Assembly (NCBI RefSeq): GCF_900155935.1
Contig: NZ_FTLW01000002.1
Coordinates: 434,001 to 498,000 of the forward strand
Reading direction: 5' to 3'
Length of the DNA: 64,000 nt
From: Solilutibacter tolerans
GTDB taxonomy: Bacteria > Pseudomonadota > Gammaproteobacteria > Xanthomonadales > Xanthomonadaceae
The notes beneath the pieces are model-generated. The model was given only the letters and a program-made list of their open reading frames with translations. It ran no database searches and had not been told where the DNA came from. The translations under genes and the position numbers were made by a program. Position 1 is the stretch's first letter, and each line of letters begins with the position of its first letter. Of this stretch, positions 19,553 through 29,153 are shown in pieces.

Positions 19553-21514
19553 ATGTCCACGCCTGTCGACCACATCTCGGCCTCGGCCGAATTCACCGCC
19601 AAGGCCAATTCCCACAAGGAAGGCGTTGCTTTTGACTATGCCCAGTCCGTACGTGACCCGGATGCGTTCTGGGGCCGCATCGCCGAGCGCATTGACTGGG
19701 TTAAGTCGCCTACAAGAATACGCAATGTCAATTTCGATGCCGATGATTTCCGCATCCGTTGGTATGAAGATGGCGAGCTCAATGCCAGTGTGAACTGCCT
19801 GGATCGTCATCTTGAAACGCGCGGAGACAAAGCAGCTATCGTATTCGAGCCCGATGATCCGGCGGCGTCTGCGCAAACGATTACCTATCGTCAATTGCAT
19901 GCCCGGGTCTGCAAGCTGGCGAATGCCCTGCGCGAGCTCGGCATAGGCAAAGGGGATCGTGTCACGATCTATTTGCCGATGGTGCCGGATGCCGCCATCG
20001 CGATGCTGGCCTGCGCGCGTATTGGTGCCGTGCATATGGTGGTGTTTGGCGGTTTCGCGCCGCAATCCATCGCGGATCGCATCGCGGATTCGGGAAGCAA
20101 ACTGGTGGTCACGGCCGATGAAGGATGGCGCGGCGGCAAGGCCGTGCCGCTCAAGGCTAATGTTGATGCTGCTTTGAAATTATCCGGTACTGCCAGCGTG
20201 GAAACGGTGCTGGTGTTGCGCCACACCGGCGGTGACATCGACATGCATTCGCCGCGTGATCGTTGGTGGCATGAGGCGGTCGAAGATCAGCCGGAGGCGT
20301 GCGAGCCCGCGCGCATGAATGCCGAGGATCCGCTCTTCATCTTGTATACCTCGGGCAGCACCGGCAAACCAAAAGGTGTGCTGCATACCACGGGCGGGTA
20401 TCTGGTCTATGCCAGTTACACGCACGAGACTGTGTTCGACCTTAAGGAAGACGATGTCTATTGGTGCACTGCTGATGTTGGCTGGATCACCGGGCATAGC
20501 TACATCGTCTACGGTCCACTTGCCAATGGCGCGACAGCGCTGATGTTTGAAGGCGTGCCGACGTGGCCGGATGCCTCGCGCTTCTGGCAGGTCATCGACA
20601 AGCACCAGGTCACTATTTTCTACACTGCGCCGACTGCGATACGCGCGTTGATGCGGGAGGGCGATGCGCCAGTCAAAGCGACATCGCGAAAATCCTTGCG
20701 TTTGCTTGGCAGTGTGGGTGAGCCGATCAACCCCGAGGCATGGCGCTGGTATTTCGATGTCGTCGGCGACGCACGTTGCCCGGTCGTCGATACCTGGTGG
20801 CAGACCGAGACGGGCGGAATATTGATATCGCCCGTGCCAGGGGTTACCGAGATGAAGCCGGGTTCCGCGACCTTGCCCTTGCCCGGCGTGCAGCCAGCAT
20901 TGGTGGATGCGCAGGGCGAACGGCTGGAAGGCGCTACCGAAGGCAATCTGGTGTTGATGGATTCCTGGCCCGGCCAGATGCGCACGGTGTATGGCGACCA
21001 CCAGCGTTTCATCGATACCTATTTCAAGACCTATCCGGGGATGTATTTCACCGGTGATGGCTGCCGCCGCGATGAAGACGGTTATTACTGGATCACCGGA
21101 CGCGTGGATGATGTGATCAATGTCAGTGGCCATCGCATCGGTACGGCGGAATTGGAAAGTGCGCTGGTCGCGCATCCCAAGGTGGCGGAGGCGGCAGTCG
21201 TTGGTTTCCCCCATGACATCAAAGGGCAGGGTGTGTATGCCTACGTGACGCTCAAACAGGACGAGGCACCCAGCGATGGGCTGAAGAAAGAGTTGAACGC
21301 GTTGGTGCGGCAGGAGATCGGTCCGATCGCCAGCATCGACCATTTGCAATGGGCGCCGGGTCTGCCCAAAACGCGCAGTGGCAAGATCATGCGACGCATC
21401 CTGCGCAAGATCGCCGAGAACGCACCGGACCAGTTGGGCGATACCTCAACCCTGGCCGATCCCACTGTGGTGGAGTCCTTGGTGCGCGAACGGCAAGTGC
21501 CAGGCGAGACTTGA
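19553..21514 (+). CDS. acs: Acetyl-CoA synthetase (acetate-CoA ligase)
   Basis: The 653-residue AMP-forming ligase activates acetate to acetyl-CoA. The start [14 protein letters not shown] lies a few bases after an AAAGGGG Shine-Dalgarno-like run. The P-loop motif [12 protein letters not shown], the acetate-pocket Trp in [10 protein letters not shown], the hinge and the C-terminal [10 protein letters not shown] (with the acetylatable Lys) are all present. Length and motif order agree with bacterial Acs. No actP or regulatory gene is adjacent. It converges on the hydrolase gene with a 28-base gap, too short to see a terminator. Confidence 0.95.
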   Translation: MSTPVDHISASAEFTAKANSHKEGVAFDYAQSVRDPDAFWGRIAERIDWVKSPTRIRNVNFDADDFRIRWYEDGELNASVNCLDRHLETRGDKAAIVFEPDDPAASAQTITYRQLHARVCKLANALRELGIGKGDRVTIYLPMVPDAAIAMLACARIGAVHMVVFGGFAPQSIADRIADSGSKLVVTADEGWRGGKAVPLKANVDAALKLSGTASVETVLVLRHTGGDIDMHSPRDRWWHEAVEDQPEACEPARMNAEDPLFILYTSGSTGKPKGVLHTTGGYLVYASYTHETVFDLKEDDVYWCTADVGWITGHSYIVYGPLANGATALMFEGVPTWPDASRFWQVIDKHQVTIFYTAPTAIRALMREGDAPVKATSRKSLRLLGSVGEPINPEAWRWYFDVVGDARCPVVDTWWQTETGGILISPVPGVTEMKPGSATLPLPGVQPALVDAQGERLEGATEGNLVLMDSWPGQMRTVYGDHQRFIDTYFKTYPGMYFTGDGCRRDEDGYYWITGRVDDVINVSGHRIGTAELESALVAHPKVAEAAVVGFPHDIKGQGVYAYVTLKQDEAPSDGLKKELNALVRQEIGPIASIDHLQWAPGLPKTRSGKIMRRILRKIAENAPDQLGDTSTLADPTVVESLVRERQVPGET

Positions 21515-21542
21515 TCGAGCGGCCGGTGGGCGCACCACCCCG

Positions 21543-22397
21543 TTAGCTGGCGAGAAAGTCGCCGATCACCTTGGCCACGTCTTTCGGCGCTTCCATGTGC
21601 AGGTGATGCGTGCCCGGCATGACGAAGAGTTCGCCATCCGGCAAGCAGGCCGCGTAACGACGGCGAATTTCGTCAGGCAAATAAACTTGAGCGGGGTCGG
21701 CGAAGATCACGCGGGTCGGGCATTCGATACCGGCTACAAGGTTGTCGATCTGTGCATCTACCGGACGCATGAAGGTCGGCACGGTCAGGCGTTGATCGCT
21801 GGACCATTCCCATCCGCCATCGGCCGGTCGGATGCCGCGCTCGACGATCAATCGTGCGACCGGCTCGCTCATGTGGTTGGCGCGCATGCGGGCGTGGATC
21901 GCGGGCTCGGCCGAGGGAAACACGCGCAGCGGTTTGTCGCGCAAGGTGCGAGACGCAGTGATGGCTTCGCGCATGCGCTTGGCGGTGTTGTTGGGCGTGT
22001 CTGACAGGCCGCCGAGCGCTTCTATGCAAACCAGTTTTTCGATTCGCTCAGGCGCCGATGCCGCGACCAGACTAGCGATGCCTGCGCCCATCGAATGGCC
22101 CAGCAAACGGAAGCTGTCCCAGCCCAATGCATCGGCCGCATCCAGCGCATGGTGCACAGCGACTTCGAAGGTGTAGTGCGCGCCCAATGGCAGGTGTACG
22201 CTGCGACCGTGTCCTGGCAGATCAAGTGCAACCAGTTCGATGTCGCCAAGATACGGGGCCAGCGGCACGAAGCTGGCGGCATTGTCCAGCCAACCATGCA
22301 AAGCCAGCACTTTGGCTGCGCCTGCGCGCCCGCCGCGCAATGCATGCAATCGACCGAGCGGGATGTCCAGGATGGCTTCTTCGAGAGTGATGCTCAT
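21543..22397 (-). CDS. Alpha/beta-fold hydrolase
   Basis: From the ATG at 22397 this is a 284-residue alpha/beta hydrolase. The HGWLDNAAS oxyanion segment, the LGHSMGAG nucleophile elbow (Ser), a likely acid Asp in RVIFADPAQVY and the final His in MPGTHHLHM complete the triad. The N-terminal MSITLEEAILDIPLGRLHAL and length suit a generic esterase/lipase. The gene overlaps the 3' end of hemH by ATGA, so it is translated from the hemH message. The natural substrate is not evident. Confidence 0.87.
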   Translation of the reverse strand: MSITLEEAILDIPLGRLHALRGGRAGAAKVLALHGWLDNAASFVPLAPYLGDIELVALDLPGHGRSVHLPLGAHYTFEVAVHHALDAADALGWDSFRLLGHSMGAGIASLVAASAPERIEKLVCIEALGGLSDTPNNTAKRMREAITASRTLRDKPLRVFPSAEPAIHARMRANHMSEPVARLIVERGIRPADGGWEWSSDQRLTVPTFMRPVDAQIDNLVAGIECPTRVIFADPAQVYLPDEIRRRYAACLPDGELFVMPGTHHLHMEAPKDVAKVIGDFLAS

Positions 22398-23371
22398 GCG
22401 TCGGTATTGGCTGCGATGCCGGCGAGCGCCGCGACATGCGATGGGGCGTCGTTGAGGCAGGGTATGTAGCGGAATGCCTCGCCACCCGCCGCGCGGAAGG
22501 CATCGGCGTTCTGCATCGCGATTTCCTCCAGCGTTTCCAGGCAATCCACCGCGAAGCCGGGGCAGACGACATCCAGTCGACGCACGCCATCGCGCGCCAA
22601 CTCCTCGACAGTCTGCAAGGTATAGGGCTGCAACCAGCGCTCGCGCCCGAAACGCGATTGATACGTCAGCAGAATTTCGCTGCGCGGGATGTCGAGGGCT
22701 TTGGCGATGGCATCGGTGCCGGCTTCGCATTGCGCGGCATACGGATCCCCCGCGCGCACCAGTCGCTCGGGGATGCCGTGGAAGGAGAGCATCAGGCGAT
22801 CACCGCGACCGTTTGCATCCCAATATGTGCGAATGCTGTTGGCGATTGCATCGACCCAATGGGGATCAACATGGTAGTCGCGCACCACATGAATGCGTGT
22901 ATCAGGCAGACGCTTGCGCATAACGGCGGCAACGTCTTCCATTGAGGCGGTCGTCGTCGTCGAATACTGCGGATACAACGGTAATAAGGTGATGTCGCGG
23001 ATACCTTCGGCATGCAGTTGCATGATCGCATCGCCCAAGGCCGGTTGACCGTAACGCATCGCGGGCAACACGCGCGTCGCGGGCATTGCGGCTTGCAACG
23101 CGCGCGCCAGGCGCAGGGTGTATGCAAGCAGGGGCGAGCCTTCTTCGCCCATCCATATTTCCGCGTATTTTTCTGCCACCACGGGGCTGCGGCGCGGCAA
23201 TATCACCCAGTCCAGCAGTGGCTTCCACACCAGATGCGGGATCTGCACCACGCGCTTGTCGGTGAGGAACTCGCGCAAATACGTGCGCACCGCTTCGGCA
23301 GTCGGTGCACGGGGCGTGCCCAGGTTCGCAATAACCAGGCCGCGGGTCACAGGGGAAATGGGAGTCGACAT
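22394..23371 (-). CDS. hemH: Ferrochelatase
   Basis: This 325-residue enzyme inserts iron into protoporphyrin IX, the last step of heme synthesis. It opens with RGLVIANLGTP, a typical HemH N-terminus. The catalytic His is in LMLSFHGIPERL. TYQSRFGRERWLQPYT corresponds to the conserved QSR-G-WL-P signature, and VCPGFAVDCLETLEEI carries the acidic catalytic face. No CxxC-type cluster pattern is evident at the C-terminus. Its stop overlaps the hydrolase start. It is divergent from the SYLF gene. Confidence 0.96.
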   Translation of the reverse strand: MSTPISPVTRGLVIANLGTPRAPTAEAVRTYLREFLTDKRVVQIPHLVWKPLLDWVILPRRSPVVAEKYAEIWMGEEGSPLLAYTLRLARALQAAMPATRVLPAMRYGQPALGDAIMQLHAEGIRDITLLPLYPQYSTTTTASMEDVAAVMRKRLPDTRIHVVRDYHVDPHWVDAIANSIRTYWDANGRGDRLMLSFHGIPERLVRAGDPYAAQCEAGTDAIAKALDIPRSEILLTYQSRFGRERWLQPYTLQTVEELARDGVRRLDVVCPGFAVDCLETLEEIAMQNADAFRAAGGEAFRYIPCLNDAPSHVAALAGIAANTDA

Positions 23372-23506
23372 GGGCGGGCAGGATACCGTGCGCCCGCGTT
23401 CGTATGCTCGGCGTCATCGGCGAACCATGTTCATGCGCGGGCCGGTTTGCGCGTGATGGCTGGGGCTATCCTCCCATCACACCCTGTCGTGTCTGGAGAT
23501 TTGCCC

Positions 23507-24340
23507 ATGCGTCGTGCCGCCTTGGCCCTTGCCATCCTTCTCGCTACCGCGCCTGCATTCGCCGGCGAGCCCGAGGATGCGCGTGCCCGCAACGCCGTGC
23601 GCGTGTTGAACGAAAGCCTGGCGATTCCGGAGTCCGCCATCCCCGACAAGTTGTTCGATGAAGCCCGCGCCATAGTGATCGTGCCCGATACCATCAAGGC
23701 TGGCTTGGTCTTTGGTGGTCGCCGCGGCCTGGGCCTGATGTCGGTCAAACGCCCGGACAACACCTGGTCCAGCCCGGCTTACGTGAAGTTGGTGGGCGGC
23801 AGCATCGGTTTCCAGGCCGGCGTGCAATCGGCCGACGTGGTGCTGGTATTCCGCAGCGATCGCGGCGTGGCCGACATCGTCAACGGCAAGTTCACCTTGG
23901 GCGCCGATGCAGGGGTTGCCGCAGGGCCGGTGGGTCGTAACGCCGCCACGGCGACGGATGGCCAGTTCAAGGCGGAAATCTGGTCGTGGTCGCGTGCGCG
24001 CGGCTTGTTTGCCGGTATCGCGCTGGATGGTGCGGTGCTCAAGATCGATGACGAGGCCAACCAGATCGTTTACGGCAGTGGCGCCACGCCGCGAATGATC
24101 TTCGAGGGTCGTGCGCCGCAATCAGGCAGCGCCGAAGTCATCGCGCTGACCAATGCATTGGAAGAAGCGACGGCCACCGCACGTGCCCGCCGCAGCGAAG
24201 GTGAAGAAGCGCCGCGTTCAGCCCAGCCGGTCGCTCCTTCCGCAACGACGTCGACCGTGACGGCACCTGCAGCGCCAACGACACCCGTGACGCCTGCCAA
24301 ACAGGATGAAGGTGGCGTCACCACCACGCCGATCCCGTGA
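23507..24340 (+). CDS. SYLF-domain lipid-binding protein, exported
   Basis: From the ATG at 23507 (with GGAG about 10 bases upstream) the protein has 277 residues. A cleavable signal ends at APAFAGE. A SYLF/Ysc84 domain follows: IPDKLFDEARAIVIVPD, then KAGLVFGGRRGLGLMSVK and GADAGVAAGPVGR. This domain binds phosphoinositide-like lipids in eukaryotes. In bacteria the proteins are exported and poorly characterised. The last 60 residues are Ala/Pro/Thr-rich and likely disordered. The upstream in-frame ATG at 23012 overlaps hemH and is not the real start. Confidence 0.88.
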   Translation: MRRAALALAILLATAPAFAGEPEDARARNAVRVLNESLAIPESAIPDKLFDEARAIVIVPDTIKAGLVFGGRRGLGLMSVKRPDNTWSSPAYVKLVGGSIGFQAGVQSADVVLVFRSDRGVADIVNGKFTLGADAGVAAGPVGRNAATATDGQFKAEIWSWSRARGLFAGIALDGAVLKIDDEANQIVYGSGATPRMIFEGRAPQSGSAEVIALTNALEEATATARARRSEGEEAPRSAQPVAPSATTSTVTAPAAPTTPVTPAKQDEGGVTTTPIP

Positions 24341-24348
24341 GCGCGACG

Positions 24349-24385
24349 GGCGAAGGCTGCGGTATCCTTCGCCTAACCATTTTTT
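24349..24385 (+). terminator. Hairpin between SYLF gene and tatA, possible weak terminator
   Basis: An 8-bp perfect stem, GGCGAAGG ... CCTTCGCC (24349-24356 with 24366-24373), has a 9-base loop. The T-run (24380-24385) comes seven bases after the stem, so termination may be partial. It lies 9 bases after the SYLF stop and 16 bases before the tatA ATG, so it could also attenuate read-through into tatABC. Confidence 0.45.
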
Positions 24386-24400
24386 GCTGGGATCCTGGTC

Positions 24401-24625
24401 ATGATCGGTTGGCGCGAACTTCTCATCCTGCTGGTCATCGTGCTGCTGATCTTTGGTGCCAAGCGTCTGCGCAATATCGGTGAAGACCTGGGTGGTGCAG
24501 TCAAGGGCTTCAAGAAAGGGATGAAGGACCCCGAGCAGCTGCCGGACGGTAGCGATCGCAAGGCCAATGGTGAGAAACGTCCCGAAGATGCATCGCAGGA
24601 TCGCGTGCCGCCGCGCGATTCCTGA
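24401..24625 (+). CDS. tatA: Sec-independent translocase subunit TatA
   Basis: This 74-residue protein has the classic TatA layout: a short N-terminal membrane helix ([20 protein letters not shown]), the FGxKRL hinge, an amphipathic helix ([17 protein letters not shown]) and an acidic/charged tail. TatA oligomerises to form the pore for folded twin-arginine substrates. It is first in a tatA-tatB-tatC-RDD run with gaps of 30 bases or less. Confidence 0.96.
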   Translation: MIGWRELLILLVIVLLIFGAKRLRNIGEDLGGAVKGFKKGMKDPEQLPDGSDRKANGEKRPEDASQDRVPPRDS

Positions 24626-24655
24626 TCGACGCCGTACCCGTCGCAGGTTTGCGCG

Positions 24656-25015
24656 ATGTTTGAAATCAGCTTCCCCGAACTCATCATCCTGGCCGTCGTG
24701 GCCTTGCTCGTGCTCGGCCCCGAACGCTTGCCGCGTGCCGCTCAGTTCGCGGGATTGTGGGTGCGTCGTGCGCGTGCGCACTGGCATGCGGTGAAGACCG
24801 ATTTCGAGCGTGAACTAGCCGATGATGAATTGCGCAAGAGCCTGGAGGCGACGCGCAGCGCACTCAAGGAAGCACAGGCCAGTTTGAACGAAAGCATCGA
24901 TGAAGTGGATGCGGTGGCGCGCAGTGCTTCGGCATCGTCCGATGTAAAAAGCGAAGTAAATAAGGATGAGGCCGCGCCTGCATCCGACAGACACGACGAA
25001 CGCCGTGATGGTTGA
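24656..25015 (+). CDS. tatB: Twin-arginine translocase subunit TatB
   Basis: The 119-residue protein starts MFEISFPELIILAVVALLVL, with the FEI/LGPERLP hinge that separates TatB from TatA. A long charged amphipathic helix and a polar tail follow (KSLEATRSALKEAQASLNES and beyond). TatB forms the substrate-recognition complex with TatC. Its 3' end overlaps the start of tatC by 8 bases (ATGGTTGA). Confidence 0.96.
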   Translation: MFEISFPELIILAVVALLVLGPERLPRAAQFAGLWVRRARAHWHAVKTDFERELADDELRKSLEATRSALKEAQASLNESIDEVDAVARSASASSDVKSEVNKDEAAPASDRHDERRDG

Positions 25016-25772
25016 ACCAGGGGATACATCAAGTACCAGTGGTGGCTGGATGTCGCATCTGGTCGAACTGCGCACGCGCCTGATGACGGTGACGATCGTG
25101 GTGATCGTGATCTTTGCCGTGCTCGCTTTCTTCAGCGACCGGCTCTACAGCCTGCTTGCCGAGCCGATGTTGGCAGTGTTGCCCCCAGGCAGCCAATTGG
25201 TGGCGATTGATCCGTTGACACCCTTCTCAACGCCGTTGCGCCTCGCCCTGTACTTGGCGATCATCGCCGCTGCGCCGGTGTTGCTCTATCAGGCGTGGGC
25301 GTTCATCGCGCCGGGGCTCTACCAGCGCGAGAAGCGCGTCGCCGCACCGCTGCTGGTGTCGTCGATGTTGCTGTTCTACGCGGGCTGCGCCTTCGCCTAC
25401 TTCGTTTTGTTGCCGGCGATGTTCAAGTTCCTCGCGATCACCCGGCCCGAAGGCGTGGCGATGATGCCGGACATCGCGCGCTATCTGGACTTCGTCGCGA
25501 TCATCGCGCTCGCCTCGGGCTTCAGTTTTGAAGTGCCGATCGCCACCATCATCTTGGTGTTGCTGGGGTGGGTGACGCCCAAGCAGCTGGCGGATGCGCG
25601 CGGCTACGCGATCATCGCCATCTTCGTGATCGCGATGATCATCACGCCCGGCGATGGTGTGTCGATGATCATGATGGCGATCCCGATGTGTGTCCTCTAC
25701 GAGGCGGGCATCCTTGCCGCGCGGATAATCGCGCCCAAGTCGCGCGATGGATCCGCCGGCGCTCCCCGCTAA
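25008..25772 (+). CDS. tatC: Twin-arginine translocase subunit TatC
   Basis: From the ATG at 25008 the protein has 254 residues and six predicted membrane helices. The family-defining MSHLVELRTRL motif follows a short polar leader. FIAPGLYQREKRVAAPLL and a later DARGYAIIAIFVIAMIITPGD are also typical. TatC binds the twin-arginine signal. An upstream ATG (24966) lies inside tatB and is less likely. The 3' end overlaps the RDD gene by 26 bases. Confidence 0.96.
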   Translation: MVEPGDTSSTSGGWMSHLVELRTRLMTVTIVVIVIFAVLAFFSDRLYSLLAEPMLAVLPPGSQLVAIDPLTPFSTPLRLALYLAIIAAAPVLLYQAWAFIAPGLYQREKRVAAPLLVSSMLLFYAGCAFAYFVLLPAMFKFLAITRPEGVAMMPDIARYLDFVAIIALASGFSFEVPIATIILVLLGWVTPKQLADARGYAIIAIFVIAMIITPGDGVSMIMMAIPMCVLYEAGILAARIIAPKSRDGSAGAPR

Positions 25773-26463
25773 CGCATCGAATAATGCGGCCGGCTTCTGG
25801 CCGCGCGCGGTCGCGTGGTTGGTCGATGCTGGGTTGGTGTCGCTTCCCGTGTTTGGGGTGATGTCGCTGCTGGGATTTGATCGCGTCGACGCGTTGGCTA
25901 GCGAATGGCGTGAGATGGGCGCAACGGTGGGCAAGACGATGGCCGCAGCTATCGACCACGGTGAAGCGCCGCGCGCGATGTTGCAGTCGTGGCTGTCGGC
26001 AGAGGGGCCATTGCGCCCTGTGATCAAGATGTTCCTGGCAGATCTTTATGCGGCCCTGTGGCCGGTGGTCGCGCTATTTGTGTTGATCGGTCTGTTGTAT
26101 TGGCCGATACAGGAAGCCGGGCACCATCGCGCCACGCTGGGCAAGCGTGTCCTTGGCTTGCAAGCCTTGGCTGTGGGCGGGCGCCAGCTCAGTCCTCGGA
26201 AGGCTTTTCATCGACACATGGTGGGTAGCCTGTCCTGGCTCACGCTGAACATCGGTCACCTGCTGGCGGCGAATGCCCCGCGTCATCAAGCGTTGCACGA
26301 TCGTATTGCGAACACGCAAGTGGTTTGGCATGACGGCGCCAAGCGCAGCGTCCCGGCGTGGGGCTGGTTGCTTGTCGTCGTCGCCTGCACCTTGCCGCTA
26401 CTCATTGCGGTAAAGGCGGCATTCTCACTATCCGCCGCCATGCAGGCAGCGTTGGGGATTTAA
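25747..26463 (+). CDS. RDD-family membrane protein
   Basis: The 238-residue protein has an RDD-like topology: GFWPRAVAWLVDAGLVSLPV at the N-terminus (family R and D positions), a second pair of hydrophobic helices near 97-112 (WPVVALFVLIGLLYWPI), TLGKRVLGLQAL and a C-terminal membrane segment (WGWLLVVVACTLPLLIAV). Some RDD proteins are ion antiporters, but no activity can be claimed here. The 26-base overlap with tatC makes it part of the tat transcript. Confidence 0.85.
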   Translation: MDPPALPANASNNAAGFWPRAVAWLVDAGLVSLPVFGVMSLLGFDRVDALASEWREMGATVGKTMAAAIDHGEAPRAMLQSWLSAEGPLRPVIKMFLADLYAALWPVVALFVLIGLLYWPIQEAGHHRATLGKRVLGLQALAVGGRQLSPRKAFHRHMVGSLSWLTLNIGHLLAANAPRHQALHDRIANTQVVWHDGAKRSVPAWGWLLVVVACTLPLLIAVKAAFSLSAAMQAALGI

Positions 26464-26486
26464 GCCTGAGCTGGAGGGTATTCGAA

Positions 26487-27401
26487 TCAGGCTTCGATCT
26501 GATGCGGTGACGCTGGCGTGGCTGTGGTGGTGTTCTGCGTATCGGCGAAGGTGTCGCGCCAGATCAGATAGCCGCCACCGCAGACCACCACTAGCACCGC
26601 AGTGATGAAAGCAAAGGTGAGCAGCAGGCCGACAATCAATGCCAGCGGCATGAAAATTTTGCCCAGCACCAGCAAGACGACGCTGCCGACGATCGACAAC
26701 ATCAACCCGGCGATCATCACGGCTGCGAAAAACAACGCGGCCGCCAGCAGGTTCGGTGCGAAATTGCGCAGGGCCGCGCGCGCACCGCCATGGATCGCCT
26801 GACCAAATGTGCTGCCTGAGAGCGCGACCAAGGCGATGCCCAAGAGCGCGATCGTGGTGGTGAAATAGTTGAACGCGATCTGCCACACGAAGAGCAGTCC
26901 GGGATGCGCCGGTGCAGGCAAGGGGGCAGGCGTCTTCTGCTGCAGGATCGCGTTGACGGCTTCGGAATACGCCGTCATGTAATCGCTGCCTGCCAATTGC
27001 GTGGTGACCAGGCCACCCAACAGCATCGCCATGATCTGCAAGCTGCCGAAAGCTGCGAGCTTGCCCGCGCGCCCTTGTCGGAACGGGGCGAAGAGGTCGC
27101 GTGGCAGCACGGGACGGCCCGCTTCGGATTCACGGATCACGTGCATCAATCCGCCGACCAGCACGGGTACCAACATGAAGATCGCCACGATGGTCAGCAG
27201 CATCATCGCCAGTGCCGCTGTACTGGTGCCGCCTCCGCCCACCAGGCTGCCGAGCAAGCCGCCGGCCATCACCAGCAGATAGAGGCTGGCCACCATCAGC
27301 AGGGCCGCGCCGAACACGGCACGGGGATTGCGCACACCCAGATTCACCGCCTGCAGGAACCACGCCCAGGCGCGGGAAATCGGAAGCGAACGGATGGTCA
27401 T
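26487..27401 (-). CDS. BPSS1780/YciC-like integral membrane protein
   Basis: This 304-residue polytopic protein has about six membrane helices with Gly/Ala/Leu-rich runs. The N-terminal RAWAWFLQAVNLGVRNPRAV matches the BPSS1780-type membrane family start, and MHVIRESEAGRPVLPRDLF fits the loop after the second helix pair. The C-terminal 20 residues are Thr-rich and polar. The function of the family is unknown. It converges on the RDD gene with a 23-base gap and follows a glutamine amidotransferase gene on the same strand. Confidence 0.75.
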   Translation of the reverse strand: MTIRSLPISRAWAWFLQAVNLGVRNPRAVFGAALLMVASLYLLVMAGGLLGSLVGGGGTSTAALAMMLLTIVAIFMLVPVLVGGLMHVIRESEAGRPVLPRDLFAPFRQGRAGKLAAFGSLQIMAMLLGGLVTTQLAGSDYMTAYSEAVNAILQQKTPAPLPAPAHPGLLFVWQIAFNYFTTTIALLGIALVALSGSTFGQAIHGGARAALRNFAPNLLAAALFFAAVMIAGLMLSIVGSVVLLVLGKIFMPLALIVGLLLTFAFITAVLVVVCGGGYLIWRDTFADTQNTTTATPASPHQIEA

Positions 27402-27440
27402 CGGGGGACTCGGGGGAATGCGGGCAGGAGCGGCCTGACC

Positions 27441-28163
27441 TTAGCCGGTGGCGCGTGAAGCGACACGCACGAATTGTCGCAGGATGCCGCGCGCAACGGG
27501 AGTGGCCCGCACGGCTCGCAGCAGGGCGGTTGGGTCGCGCCCTTCGGCGGCCAATGCCTCGCTGCGCGCCCGGAGGTAGCCGTGCATGTGACGGGCGGAG
27601 AATTCAGGGTGGAACTGCGTGCCCCAACTCGTCTCGGTGAAGCGCAAGGCGGCGTGGGCGTCCAGATCGGTGGTGGCGAGGATCTCGGCCCCGGCGGGTG
27701 GCGTCAGCACGGTTTGCAGATGCGTCATCTGTACGGGGAAGGCGGTCGGTGCCTCGGCAAACAAGGCATCGGATGCCGCAGCCGGGGCGAGGCGCGCCTC
27801 GACGGTGCCCATCTCGCGACCCAGCGGGTTGTCACCCACGCTGCCGCCCAACGCATGCGCCATCAATTGATGGCCGTAGCAGATGCCGAAGGTTGGGATG
27901 CCGGCGTGGATGGTCTCGCGCAGCCAATCGGCGGTCGATTCGCTCCACGGCAGGCGCTCGGTGACCATCGCCGCCGATCCGGTGATGACGATGCCGGCAA
28001 ACCCTTTCGCAGATGGCGGGATGTCGCCAGACTCGACATCCACCTCCACGACTTCATCCCGGCGCAGGCCGGCCGCGACGCGAATCCAGTGCGGAAAACC
28101 GCCGCGACGGCGCATCGAGGCGACCGGCGTGCCGGTTTGCAGAATGAGGAAAGGCAGCGACAT
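27441..28163 (-). CDS. Class I glutamine amidotransferase (GMP-synthase-like)
   Basis: From the ATG at 28163 ([14 protein letters not shown]) the protein has 240 residues. An upstream ATG at 28202 adds 13 poorly conserved residues. The nucleophile Cys is in [23 protein letters not shown] holds the His and Glu of the triad. The [18 protein letters not shown] stretch and length match stand-alone GATase1 proteins that may act on gamma-glutamyl or amide substrates. No synthetase partner is adjacent. It is divergent from glyQ. Confidence 0.88.
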   Translation of the reverse strand: MSLPFLILQTGTPVASMRRRGGFPHWIRVAAGLRRDEVVEVDVESGDIPPSAKGFAGIVITGSAAMVTERLPWSESTADWLRETIHAGIPTFGICYGHQLMAHALGGSVGDNPLGREMGTVEARLAPAAASDALFAEAPTAFPVQMTHLQTVLTPPAGAEILATTDLDAHAALRFTETSWGTQFHPEFSARHMHGYLRARSEALAAEGRDPTALLRAVRATPVARGILRQFVRVASRATG

Positions 28164-28190
28164 CGACCAAAGCCTGTACGGGTACGCATT

Positions 28191-28196
28191 TATACT
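28191..28196 (+). promoter_or_regulatory. Candidate -10 element upstream of glyQ
   Basis: TATACT lies 27 bases before the glyQ ATG in an AT-rich patch between divergent genes (glyQ and the GATase). No good TTGACA-like box is found at 17 bases upstream. The -10 match is good but a complete promoter is not shown. Confidence 0.3.
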
Positions 28197-28223
28197 AATC
28201 AAATTGAATTGACGGCCATTGCA

Positions 28224-29153
28224 ATGCCTGCCGAACGCGTTTCCATCACCTTCCAGGAACTAATCCAGCGCCTCAACGCCTATTGGGGCGGGCAGGGCTG
28301 CGTGCTGATCCAGCCGCTTGATCTCGAAGTCGGCGCCGGCACCTTCCACCCTGCGACCTTCCTGCGCGCGCTGGGCCCGGAGCCATGGAATGCCGCTTAC
28401 GTGCAGCCCTCGCGTCGCCCGACCGATGGCCGTTACGGCGAAAACCCGAACCGCCTGCAGCGTTACTACCAGTACCAGGTGGTGATGAAGCCCTCGCCCG
28501 ACAACATCGTCGAGTTGTATTTCGATTCGTTGAAGTCGCTGGGTGTGGATCCCGAAGTGCACGACCTGCGGCTGGTCGAAGACAACTGGGAATCGCCCAC
28601 GCTCGGCGCGTGGGGCCTGGGCTGGGAAGTCTGGCTCAACGGCATGGAGGTCACCCAGTTCACCTGGTTCCAGCAAGCGGGCGGCCTGGAGTGCAAGCCG
28701 GTGTTGGGCGAGATCACCTACGGGCTTGAGCGCCTATGCATGTACCTGCAAAGCGTGGACAACGTGTTCGATCTCGTGTGGACGTACGGCCCCGACGGCA
28801 CGCCGGTGCATTACCGCGATGTCTATCACCAGAACGAAGTCGAGCAGAGCACGTACAACTTTGAATATGCCGATGTCGATGAGCTTTTCCATCGTTTCGA
28901 CGCCTGCGAGCGCGAAGCTTTGAAGCTGGTCGACGCCAACCTGCCATTGCCTGCGTACGAACAAGTGATGAAGGCCTCGCACAGCTTCAATCTGCTGGAT
29001 GCGCGACGCGCGATCAGTGTGACCGAGCGCCAGCGCTACATCCTGCGCGTGCGCAACTTGTCGCGTGCGGTGGCGGAGAGTTATTACGCACAACGCGAAA
29101 AGCTGGGCTTCCCGGGTTTGAAGCATGTCGGCGCCCAGCAGGAGGTTGCGTGA
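28224..29153 (+). CDS. glyQ: Glycyl-tRNA synthetase alpha subunit
   Basis: This is the 309-residue alpha chain of the alpha2beta2 bacterial GlyRS, which holds the class II catalytic core. It starts [22 protein letters not shown] and contains [36 protein letters not shown] (motif 2 region) and [19 protein letters not shown]. The ATG at 28224 fits the family's start, and the far upstream in-frame codon at 27474 lies within the opposite GATase gene and is spurious. The stop overlaps glyS by one base. Confidence 0.97.
   Translation: MPAERVSITFQELIQRLNAYWGGQGCVLIQPLDLEVGAGTFHPATFLRALGPEPWNAAYVQPSRRPTDGRYGENPNRLQRYYQYQVVMKPSPDNIVELYFDSLKSLGVDPEVHDLRLVEDNWESPTLGAWGLGWEVWLNGMEVTQFTWFQQAGGLECKPVLGEITYGLERLCMYLQSVDNVFDLVWTYGPDGTPVHYRDVYHQNEVEQSTYNFEYADVDELFHRFDACEREALKLVDANLPLPAYEQVMKASHSFNLLDARRAISVTERQRYILRVRNLSRAVAESYYAQREKLGFPGLKHVGAQQEVA

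Noticed and set aside
21515-21542. Possible terminator between acs and the hydrolase
   Set aside because: GGTGGGCGCACCACC forms a hairpin but lacks a T-run on either strand.
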